Origin: an uncultured Lachnospiraceae bacterium
GTDB lineage: Bacteria > Bacillota > Clostridia > Lachnospirales > Lachnospiraceae
Length of the DNA: 5,965 nt
NCBI GenBank assembly: GCA_910584785.1
Contig: CAJUDX010000100.1
Span: 1-5,965 of the forward strand
Reading direction: 5' to 3'
The position numbers and the translations under genes are program-made. Under the pieces are notes generated by a model. That model was given only the letters and a program-made list of their open reading frames with translations. It had not been told where the DNA came from and did not search any database. Positions 1-4,591 of this stretch are shown one piece after another. Numbering within the stretch: the first letter of the stretch is position 1; each line of letters begins with the position of its first letter.

Positions 1-2
1 GA

Positions 3-290
3 AACAGCACTTACACGATTGCTATGGAGGAAATCGAAGCCTGTATAGCAGACCCCAACACAGTGGAAGCCGAGATTGAAGCCAGAGAGTTAGCACGTAT
101 CATGGAAAGTTTTCTGGACACGCTGACTGTTGAAAACCGCGTTATCTTCATGCGCCGCTATTGGTTTTTGGATAGCTGTAAGGACATAGCCGAGTTTGTA
201 GGGCTTACGGAGAAAAACATCTCTGTCCGGCTGAGCCGTATCCGTCAGAAAATGAAAAGCTATTTAGCGGAAAGAGAGGTATTTGTATGA
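3..290 (+). CDS. Sigma-70 family RNA polymerase sigma factor, C-terminal part (5' end outside window)
   Basis: The reading frame is open to the left edge of the window, so the gene starts upstream. The ATG at 24 is internal and should not be taken as the start. The visible 95 residues hold a helix-turn-helix like sigma region 4: an amphipathic helix around LDTLTVENRVIFMRRYWF, then a DIAEFVGLTEKNISVRLSRIRQKMKSYL recognition block, split here only by description. This is the part of a sigma factor that reads the -35 element. The protein should recruit RNA polymerase to a small set of promoters, in the manner of ECF-like factors. Its stop overlaps the start of the next gene (ATGA, 287-290), which indicates translational coupling to a membrane protein that is probably its anti-sigma factor. 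Region 2 lies outside the window, so the sigma subclass cannot be settled. Confidence 0.88.
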   Translation, partial: NSTYTIAMEEIEACIADPNTVEAEIEARELARIMESFLDTLTVENRVIFMRRYWFLDSCKDIAEFVGLTEKNISVRLSRIRQKMKSYLAEREVFV

Positions 291-1270
291 ATGCAAAGAA
301 GTTTTCCGAAGCCATGAGTGAGCTTGACGCCAAGTATGTTGATGAAGCCATCAATTATAAAAGGAAAACTAAGAAACCCATTTGGGCTAAATGGGGAGCT
401 ATTGCAGCTTGTTTGTGTCTTGTATTGTCTGGCGGCTTTCTGTATCAGGCCGAAAACCGTTATCCAATGAAAGAAGTCGCAAGTACAAATAACGGTGATT
501 CAGCAGAAATATATACACTGCCGCATTGGGAAGATATGGAGATTTACAACCAGTATCCTCAAATTATCATCAATGAATTAGAGTATCAAGCAAATTGGGG
601 AGAGGTTTCTGCAAGTCAGCTAGGTGTGGAGCTGGGCAAGATTACCGCATATGGTTGGGATGAATATGCGAATATTGCCGGAGAGGATGCAATCCGTTAT
701 TGCAATGCAGCCATTTATGAAATTCAAAATATATCTGCTCAATGCGCTGTCGCAGTTCAGTATGAGGGTACAAGTGCCTATTATGCTGCTGTAAATAATT
801 TTTATCATCCAGACACATTAGGAGAATTTATAGAAGACATAAACCTCAAAGATACGCTGATTGTCAACTGGGCTTCCTATGAATACCATAAACCTATTAG
901 CAAAGATACCGAAGTCCGCTTTGAAAATGTAGACATAAGTAAGGTTTTTGATTTGCTATTATCTAATGGGGAAGCTGTAAATGAATATAGCGACTTTGAT
1001 AATGAGCAGCCAGAAGAACTTTTAGACATTTGTGTTAGCGTTCCTATCCTTGGATATGAGAATATTAGTCTTAGTGTCCGTGAAGAGGGGTATATCATTA
1101 CCAATATTTTATCAACAGGAAAAAAATTTTTTGTGGGTGAAGAAAATACGCAGGCATTTGTCGATTATGTTTTGAAAGAGTGTAGCGGTTATGAGGTTGT
1201 ATACACGCTTGATCCGGATGAAGTTGGCATGCCACACCCATTATCTGCCGAAGCAGGAAATACTGGATGA
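287..1270 (+). CDS. Single-span membrane protein, probable anti-sigma factor partner of the upstream sigma gene
   Basis: This 327-residue protein starts inside the stop of the sigma gene (ATGA overlap), with AGAGAGG as a plausible ribosome binding site. Residues 1-30 are charged and probably cytoplasmic (SEAMSELDAKYVDEAI). Residues about 32-53 form one hydrophobic span rich in Ala, Cys, Leu and Val, preceded by KRKTKK. The remaining roughly 270 residues are polar and predicted to lie outside the membrane, following the positive-inside rule. Gene order, overlap and topology match the sigma/anti-sigma pairs of clostridia, in which the short N-terminal part holds the sigma factor and the outer part senses a signal. 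No zinc-binding HxxxCxxC motif is visible, so it is not a classical ZAS anti-sigma factor. The last codons, after about residue 310, overlap a second protein-like frame, so the C-terminus may be altered. The role is inferred from context; the outer domain is not one I recognise. Confidence 0.7.
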   Translation: MNAKKFSEAMSELDAKYVDEAINYKRKTKKPIWAKWGAIAACLCLVLSGGFLYQAENRYPMKEVASTNNGDSAEIYTLPHWEDMEIYNQYPQIIINELEYQANWGEVSASQLGVELGKITAYGWDEYANIAGEDAIRYCNAAIYEIQNISAQCAVAVQYEGTSAYYAAVNNFYHPDTLGEFIEDINLKDTLIVNWASYEYHKPISKDTEVRFENVDISKVFDLLLSNGEAVNEYSDFDNEQPEELLDICVSVPILGYENISLSVREEGYIITNILSTGKKFFVGEENTQAFVDYVLKECSGYEVVYTLDPDEVGMPHPLSAEAGNTG

Positions 1271-1337
1271 CCTTTTGGAACTGATTAAGGCAATGCAGCA
1301 AAAATCCATAGATTTTGGCTGCGATATGGTTGTCTGA
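1218..1337 (+). pseudogene. Protein-like 39-codon frame, possible 3' remnant of a lost gene
   Basis: In the frame starting at ATG 1218 and ending with TGA at 1335-1337, the translation contains PKQEILDDLLELIKAMQQ followed by KSIDFGCDMVV. It has the amphipathic Leu/Ile/Lys/Asp pattern of a real C-terminal helix, which random frames seldom show. It overlaps the last 53 bases of the anti-sigma gene in another frame and ends 29 bases before the first transporter gene. It has no convincing ribosome binding site of its own. It could be the tail of a gene once located directly upstream of the transporter and cut by a recombination that joined it to the sigma/anti-sigma pair. It could also be a small translated leader or chance. 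I do not recognise the family. Confidence 0.35.
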
Positions 1338-1366
1338 CAATGTGAATATAGAAAGTAGGAACGGAA

Positions 1367-1945
1367 ATGAGTATTTTATTTGAGCTTTTTCTTATTTTTG
1401 CAAAAATTGGTTTATTTACCTTTGGCGGCGGCTACGCCATGCTCTCGCTGATAGAGAACAACTGCGTCGAAAAAAAGAAGTGGATTACCCATGATGAAAT
1501 GATGAATGTGACCGTTATTGCCGAGTCCACGCCAGGCCCCATTGCCATTAACTGTGCTACCTTTGTAGGCTTCAAGCAAGCTGGTCTTTTGGGCGCATTG
1601 ATTGCTACATTTGGAATGGTATTTCCATCTTTTGTGATTATTTATACCGTCTCAATGTTCTTAGATAACTTTCTGGAAATTACGTTAATTGCCAATGCAT
1701 TTAAAGGGATTAAAGTCGCAGTCGGCATTTTAGTATTGGATGCGGCAATCACAATGATTAGGAAGATGCACAGGAGAGTTCTGCCAAAAGTGATTATGCT
1801 ATGCTCCTTTGCAGCCATGCTGCTTATCAACATTTTTGCCTGGGATTTTTCATCTATCGCACTTATGCTTGTGGCAGCAGCCATCAGCCTTGCCATCTTC
1901 TGCGTTAAGGGTAAGCCAGGGCAGGAAGGTGGTGCTGAGAAATGA
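1367..1945 (+). CDS. Chromate transporter family (CHR) half-size protein, first of pair
   Basis: This 192-residue integral membrane protein has one CHR domain. The family signatures are visible: FGGGYAML at residues 19-26, ESTPGP at 53-58, and a GALIATFGMVFPSF block at about 76-89. Several hydrophobic helices follow up to residue 178. Full-length ChrA proteins carry two such domains in about 400 residues. In many Firmicutes the two halves are separate neighbouring genes, both needed for transport in the cases studied (for example B. subtilis ywrA/ywrB). Characterised members export chromate, but many of the family have an unproven substrate. The start at 1367 follows AGGAACGG. The stop overlaps the next gene's ATG (ATGA, 1942-1945), so the two should be made in step. 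No separate promoter is evident in the 96 bases upstream, so transcription may come from the sigma/anti-sigma genes. Confidence 0.9.
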   Translation: MSILFELFLIFAKIGLFTFGGGYAMLSLIENNCVEKKKWITHDEMMNVTVIAESTPGPIAINCATFVGFKQAGLLGALIATFGMVFPSFVIIYTVSMFLDNFLEITLIANAFKGIKVAVGILVLDAAITMIRKMHRRVLPKVIMLCSFAAMLLINIFAWDFSSIALMLVAAAISLAIFCVKGKPGQEGGAEK

Positions 1946-2484
1946 TTTATCTGGATTTGCTTTTCGGCTTTCTGCGGGTAGGCTGCTTTGCATTTGGCGG
2001 CGCTTATGGAGCCATTCCTCTTATTCGTGATGTGGTTTTGTCTTATGGCTGGATGACGGATGAGGCGCTGACTTATATGATTGCCATCAGCGAAAGCACA
2101 CCTGGCCCTATCATGGTCAATCTTGCAACTTATGTCGGCAGCAGTCAAGGCGGGTTGTTAGGAGCCATTATTGCCACCCTTGCGGTTGTCCTTCCCTCAT
2201 TTATCATTATTCTTCTGGTAATGGCCTGTTTAAAAAATGCATTGAAGAACAAATATATTCAAGCTGTTCTTCGAGGATTAAAGCCTTGTATTATTGGCAT
2301 AATTTTTGCAACGGGTGTATTTATGACCGTTAATCACGCCATAGCAGATACCCGAGCCGGCATCATTGCCATTGTATTAGCGGCAATTATGTTTGGCAGC
2401 AAACCCGTACTGAAAAAGAAAATTTCTCCCATCCTGCTTATCCTATTATCAGCTTGTATGGGCATGGTGGTTTACGGAGTATAG
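1942..2484 (+). CDS. Chromate transporter family (CHR) half-size protein, second of pair
   Basis: This 180-residue membrane protein is paralogous to the preceding one. The shared signatures are FGGAYGAIPLI at residues 18-28, ESTPGPIMVN at 51-60 and GAIIATLAVVLPSF at 74-87. The rest is hydrophobic helices separated by short basic loops, with KPVLKKK near residue 153. The two halves together would rebuild the usual two-domain ChrA transporter, expected to lie in the cytoplasmic membrane and export an oxyanion such as chromate. The ATG lies within the stop of the first half. A GAAGGTGG sequence about ten bases upstream could serve for de novo initiation. The clear similarity of the two halves fits the old internal duplication known for this family. 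The substrate is not provable from sequence. Confidence 0.9.
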   Translation: MIYLDLLFGFLRVGCFAFGGAYGAIPLIRDVVLSYGWMTDEALTYMIAISESTPGPIMVNLATYVGSSQGGLLGAIIATLAVVLPSFIIILLVMACLKNALKNKYIQAVLRGLKPCIIGIIFATGVFMTVNHAIADTRAGIIAIVLAAIMFGSKPVLKKKISPILLILLSACMGMVVYGV

Positions 2485-2614
2485 ATAATGCAGGCGGGTA
2501 AGGTAAAACGCAATATGAATAATAGACGTACATATATTTTGGTTTCGTGAGAAAAGCAAAATAAATTAGGCCTTTTTTGCTCTGTATGGGTTATAATATC
2601 CATAAATTGCACGC

Positions 2615-2661
2615 AAAAGTCCGGCTAAGTTCCCAGTGGATAGAGAACTGGCCGGATTTTT
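2615..2661. terminator. Bidirectional rho-independent terminator between convergent genes
   Basis: The arms TCCGGC (2620-2625) and GCCGGA (2651-2656) are extended by AGTTC (2628-2632) with GAACT (2645-2649), leaving a 12-base loop. On the + strand the stem is followed by TTTTT; on the - strand it is followed by CTTTT, and AAAA precedes it on the + side. It lies 131 bases after the transporter stop and 51 bases after the methyltransferase stop, which fits one hairpin serving both converging transcripts. The + strand direction has the better T-run. The rest of 2485-2711 holds no gene I can support. Confidence 0.85.
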
Positions 2662-2711
2662 CCGTCCATATCAGTGCCTTCCTAATTCGGCCTTTTGGGC
2701 TGTTTTGCTGC

Positions 2712-3575
2712 TTATTCCATTTCCCATCTTCCGGAAGCCCCGCAGGGCAGCACCAGCCCGGTGGAGGATACGGGAAGGCCTACTTCATCTGCGCTGACCT
2801 TTCCGCCCCGTGTTTTCCCGATTTCTATGGACAGCATATAGGAAAGCACGGAAGGGGCCAGCCCGGTGGTGTAGGAATTGATCAGGAAAAACAGAGGCTC
2901 CTTGGACAGCAGCTTGGCGCAAAGGCTGACCAAGTGATGGATGCAGTCCTCAATCTTCCAGGTTTCGCCCTTTGGCCCTCTTCCGTAGGAAGGGGGATCC
3001 ATGATGATCCCGTCGTAGCGGTTTCCCCTGCGGATTTCCCGCTCCACAAATTTTATGCAGTCGTCTACCAGCCAGCGGACAGGGGCATTCTCCAGCCCGC
3101 TGGCCTTGGCGTTTTCCTTCGCCCAGCCCACCATGCCTTTAGAGGCGTCCACGTGAGTTACCGAGGCCCCGGCCCTGGCGGCGGCTAAGGTGGCTCCGCC
3201 GGTATAGGCGAATAAATTTAAGATTTTTACCGGCCTTCCCGCCTTCCTGATTTTGTCCCCGAACCAGTCCCAGTTTACCGCCTGCTCCGGGAACAGGCCG
3301 GTGTGCTTGAAACTGAAGGGCTTTAATTGGAAGGTAAGCTCCCCGTAATGGATGGCCCATTGGGCAGGCAAGTCGAAAAATTCCCATTCCCCGCCGCCTT
3401 TTGAGCTTCTGTGGTAATGGGCATTGGGTTTTTTCCAGCCCTTTAGCGTCCGCTCCGTGTCCCAGATTACTTGAGGATCAGGGCGGATCAGCAGGTAATC
3501 CCCCCAGCGCTCCAGTTTTTCGCCTTTTGAGCAGTCAATGACTTCATAATCGTTCCAGCCTGTCGCTTTCCACAT
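2712..3575 (-). CDS. Class I SAM-dependent methyltransferase, COG1092/RlmI-like without PUA domain
   Basis: This is a 287-residue Rossmann-fold methyltransferase. The SAM-binding motif I is LNLFAYTGGAT (residues 119-129), followed by the acidic residue of HVDAS (D143), VDD (170-172), and the motif IV DPPSYGRG (193-200). NSYTTGL (233-239) closes the core. DPPS with a following aromatic residue is typical of COG1092 enzymes, which methylate the base of 23S rRNA cytosines in the characterised member RlmI. This protein is shorter and lacks the N-terminal PUA RNA-binding domain, so its target is unknown. I chose M at 3575 because AGGAAAGGA lies 7 bases before it. The longer frame starting at 3641 runs through tandem repeats that change frame each copy and has no such site. 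The gene is convergent to the transporter pair, clearly GC-richer than its left and right neighbours, and has its own promoter at 3802-3830. Confidence 0.88.
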   Translation of the reverse strand: MWKATGWNDYEVIDCSKGEKLERWGDYLLIRPDPQVIWDTERTLKGWKKPNAHYHRSSKGGGEWEFFDLPAQWAIHYGELTFQLKPFSFKHTGLFPEQAVNWDWFGDKIRKAGRPVKILNLFAYTGGATLAAARAGASVTHVDASKGMVGWAKENAKASGLENAPVRWLVDDCIKFVEREIRRGNRYDGIIMDPPSYGRGPKGETWKIEDCIHHLVSLCAKLLSKEPLFFLINSYTTGLAPSVLSYMLSIEIGKTRGGKVSADEVGLPVSSTGLVLPCGASGRWEME

Positions 3576-3582
3576 ATTAATA

Positions 3583-3591
3583 TCCTTTCCT
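3583..3591 (-). promoter_or_regulatory. Ribosome binding site that sets the methyltransferase start
   Basis: On the - strand AGGAAAGGA is followed by 7 bases and the ATG at 3575-3573. This rules in the shorter start over the ATG at 3641. The first seven bases, AGGAAAG, are exactly complementary to CTTTCCT in the stem-loop at the far end of the leader (3777-3783). Confidence 0.85.
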
Positions 3592-3605
3592 AAGAGATAA
3601 TTGTC

Positions 3606-3743
3606 GCCAGTGGCGATTAAGGTAAGTATCGTTAATGGCAATGAAAATAATTACTGCCAATGGTCATTAAGGTAAACATTGCTAATAGCAATCAAGGCAA
3701 ACATCGCCAATGGTTATTAAGATAAACACTGTCAACGGCAATT
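3606..3743. repeat. 25-bp degenerate tandem repeat array in the methyltransferase leader, 5.5 copies
   Basis: Five full units start at 3606, 3631, 3656, 3681 and 3706, each exactly 25 bp, and a partial sixth runs 3731-3743. The + strand consensus is GCCAATGGC, then RATTAAGGTAAACATC. Units differ by scattered substitutions but never by length. A more degenerate unit can be traced at 3581-3605, where it merges with the ribosome binding site. Each unit begins with a short palindrome of the type GCYAATRGC (for example GCTAATAGC, 3681-3689). Because 25 is not a multiple of 3 the array cannot encode a peptide repeat. It sits wholly within the predicted mRNA leader of the methyltransferase gene. There are no unique spacers, so it is not a CRISPR array. 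Confidence 0.9.
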
Positions 3744-3761
3744 CGTTTCATTATGTATGGC

Positions 3762-3795
3762 AGCTTCCCCGGCCGCAGGAAAGCGGTGAGGAGCT
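3762..3795 (-). promoter_or_regulatory. 5'-terminal stem-loop of the methyltransferase leader, with loop complementary to the RBS
   Basis: Read on the - strand, AGCTCCTCACCGC, loop TTTCCT, GCGGCCGGGGAAGCT folds as 4 + 4 + 4 base pairs with one bulged A and a small internal loop. It begins within a few bases of the start site predicted from the promoter at 3802-3830. Such 5'-terminal hairpins can shield mRNA from decay. The loop bases match the ribosome binding site about 190 bases downstream. On the + strand the same hairpin is followed by TTTTTT (3795-3800) and could act as a terminator, but it pairs less well (one C-A clash where the - strand has G-U). Confidence 0.55.
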
Positions 3796-3801
3796 TTTTT
3801 G

Positions 3802-3830
3802 ATTATATCTGAGGCGGGGCGGATGGTCAA
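3802..3830 (-). promoter_or_regulatory. Sigma-A type promoter for the methyltransferase gene
   Basis: On the - strand TTGACC (3830-3825) is followed by a 17-base spacer and a perfect TATAAT (3807-3802). Transcription should start near 3795, at the run of A residues, giving a leader of about 220 nt before the ATG at 3575. The spacer is GC-rich (CCGCCCCGCC), which may make the promoter dependent on supercoiling or growth conditions. Spacing and hexamers are close to the housekeeping consensus. Confidence 0.85.
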
Positions 3831-3908
3831 GCTTTCGGCGAGATAAAGATATGGAATTTTAGTGGGATATTATATGGAAAAGGTTTGAGAGTCCTTTGTT
3901 TTTATGAG
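3831..3908. other. Intergenic stretch without a supported feature
   Basis: This AT-rich stretch lies upstream of the methyltransferase promoter. It contains TATTAT (3868-3873) and TTGAGA (3885-3890), but neither has a partner hexamer at proper spacing. I see no gene here; the wider gene-free interval 3576-4071 is explained by the leader, the repeats, the promoter and the long palindrome. Confidence 0.5.
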
Positions 3909-3992
3909 AATAGTTCAGCCAGTGGAAGCCGATGGATGAAAATTCGTGCGAGCATGATTTTCATCCATGCGGTTCCCGCTGGCTGAACTATT
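3909..3992. repeat. 84-bp near-perfect palindrome (long hairpin)
   Basis: The left arm 3909-3943 begins AATAGTTCAGCCAG and ends ATGGATGAAAAT; the right arm 3957-3992 is its reverse complement except for one A-C mismatch, two G-T pairs and one extra base. The centre continues as CGTG/CATG around a CGAG loop, with T3944 bulged. About 37 base pairs form in all. No T-run follows either arm, so it is not a simple terminator. No clear target-site duplication flanks it. It could be a small palindromic mobile element, the relic of an inverted duplication, or a recombination or replication structure of the adjacent conjugative-element remnant. Confidence 0.9.
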
Positions 3993-4021
3993 GTGTGCAA
4001 AATTAATTTCATTGGGTTTGT

Positions 4022-4037
4022 CAAGTGAAATCACTTG
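4022..4037. promoter_or_regulatory. Operator-like palindrome upstream of the Maff2 remnant
   Basis: CAAGTGA, AA, TCACTTG is a perfect 7-base dyad, the size expected for a dimeric repressor site. No promoter hexamers were found around it and no regulator gene lies nearby, so a regulatory role is only a possibility. Confidence 0.3.
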
Positions 4038-4071
4038 GCGATGTTGCATAGGACTGGTGTCTGTAACATTT

Positions 4072-4203
4072 ATGGCATTTTTTAACAGTACAGTTAGCGT
4101 TTTACAGCTCCTCGCAGCAGCATTTGGAGCCAGACTTGGCATCTGGGACGCGCTTAAACTTCTGAAGGGTTATGGAAGCGATGGCTATGGTGCGAAAGAG
4201 TAA
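4072..4203 (+). pseudogene. Truncated Maff2 family protein (conjugative element membrane protein remnant)
   Basis: From the ATG at 4072 the protein begins MAFFNSTVSVLQLL and continues through GARLGIWDALKLLKGYG to GAKE and a stop, 43 residues in all. This is the recognisable start of Maff2 (PF12750), a small membrane protein encoded in the conjugation modules of many Firmicutes ICEs, just before large transfer genes. Intact members, as I recall them, are about 65-70 residues and carry a second hydrophobic segment after the GAK motif. That part is missing here: the frame ends at GAGTAA and the following DNA shows no continuation in any frame. The longer frame from 3967 runs out of the palindrome and is not used. 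The ribosome binding site is poor (CTGGTGTCTG). No other transfer gene is in the window, so this is most likely debris of an ICE. Confidence 0.75.
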
Positions 4204-4219
4204 GGCGTATATTGGGCAT

Positions 4220-4290
4220 GGTTTTTAATATGAACACATATTTGTTTTTATGGGTGTAAGTTAGCGTTAACTAATCAAATATTAAAAACC
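4220..4290. repeat. 12-bp perfect inverted repeat around a 47-bp core
   Basis: GGTTTTTAATAT (4220-4231) and ATATTAAAAACC (4279-4290) are exact reverse complements. The core contains a second, imperfect dyad, AGTTAGCGTTAACT. It starts 16 bases after the Maff2 stop and ends 25 bases before a terminator. Possible readings are the stem of a small transcribed RNA, a relic of element ends, or a recombinase recognition region. None can be chosen from sequence. Confidence 0.6.
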
Positions 4291-4315
4291 GCTATTTAAA
4301 AGGGGGAAAAATAAA

Positions 4316-4344
4316 GCGTCTGGCAAGTTCGCCAGGCGTTTTTT
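4316..4344 (+). terminator. Rho-independent terminator with no intact gene upstream
   Basis: GCGTCTGGC (4316-4324), loop AAGTTC, GCCAGGCGT (4331-4339) forms a nine-pair stem with two G-U pairs and runs into TTTTTT (4339-4344). It is a clear + strand terminator. The nearest upstream gene is the 43-residue Maff2 fragment, so it either ends that transcript, serves a small RNA in 4204-4315, or belonged to a lost gene. Confidence 0.85.
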
Positions 4345-4591
4345 CGTGGATTCCTCCAATCTGCGAAAGGGAAAATCGCGGATTTTCTCGATAAAAAGAA
4401 GGGGTTTTGCTTTAATTATGATTACACTGACGTAATTCTACCACAGATCAAAAGGAATTGCTACTAATTTTTTTCGATTTTTCTGTTAGGTTATGGGAAT
4501 ATGGGCTGAAATTGGAAGAAAACAGGGTTCGCTGGCAGGATTTAGGGTCAGATTTGTGGTCAAAATCCAACGAAAAGGAGAGGATAACAAG
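4345..4591. other. Upstream region of the integrase gene, no gene seen
   Basis: This interval holds a 7-base dyad GAAAATC, GCG, GATTTTC (4371-4387), a TATGAT hexamer (4417-4422) without a good -35 partner, and a smaller dyad ATTAC, ACTGAC, GTAAT (4421-4436) overlapping it. The overlap of a candidate -10 with a dyad would suit repression, but the promoter itself is weak. The frame of the integrase is open back to 4493, yet that upstream part lacks a ribosome binding site. Confidence 0.35.
4575..4583 (+). promoter_or_regulatory. Ribosome binding site that sets the integrase start
   Basis: AAGGAGAGG ends eight bases before the ATG at 4592. This strong site, together with the MARHGENIRKRKDGRWEGRY opening typical of this integrase type, decides for 4592 over the earlier in-frame ATG at 4493. 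Confidence 0.85.

Noticed and set aside
1330..1352. Promoter for the transporter genes from TTGTCT and TATAGA
   Set aside because: The hexamers are only 11 bases apart, too close for a sigma-A promoter.
2553..2581. Terminator from AGCAAAA and TTTTGCT
   Set aside because: The stem is almost all A-T, the loop is long and no T-run follows; the hairpin at 2615-2661 is far better.
2577..3188. 203-codon + strand frame opposite the methyltransferase
   Set aside because: It is a shadow of the minus-strand gene: Pro/Gly/His-rich composition, no ribosome binding site, and it starts before and runs through the terminator hairpin.
3576..3641. Longer N-terminus for the methyltransferase starting at 3641
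   Set aside because: The extra 22 codons read through repeats whose 25-base period changes frame, and the strong RBS at 3591-3583 points to the start at 3575.
3606..3743. CRISPR array
   Set aside because: The repeats are contiguous with no unique spacers, are degenerate, and no cas gene is present.
3909..3992. Integron attC-like site
   Set aside because: It is a folded palindrome with bulged bases, but the conserved seven-base end boxes are not in the required orientation and no integron integrase is present.
3967..4071. N-terminal extension of the Maff2 fragment
   Set aside because: The first codons lie in the right arm of the palindrome and none of the extension resembles Maff2, which begins with MAFF.
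4493..4591. Earlier integrase start at 4493
   Set aside because: It lacks a ribosome binding site, whereas AAGGAGAGG precedes 4592 at proper spacing and the family's usual N-terminus begins there.
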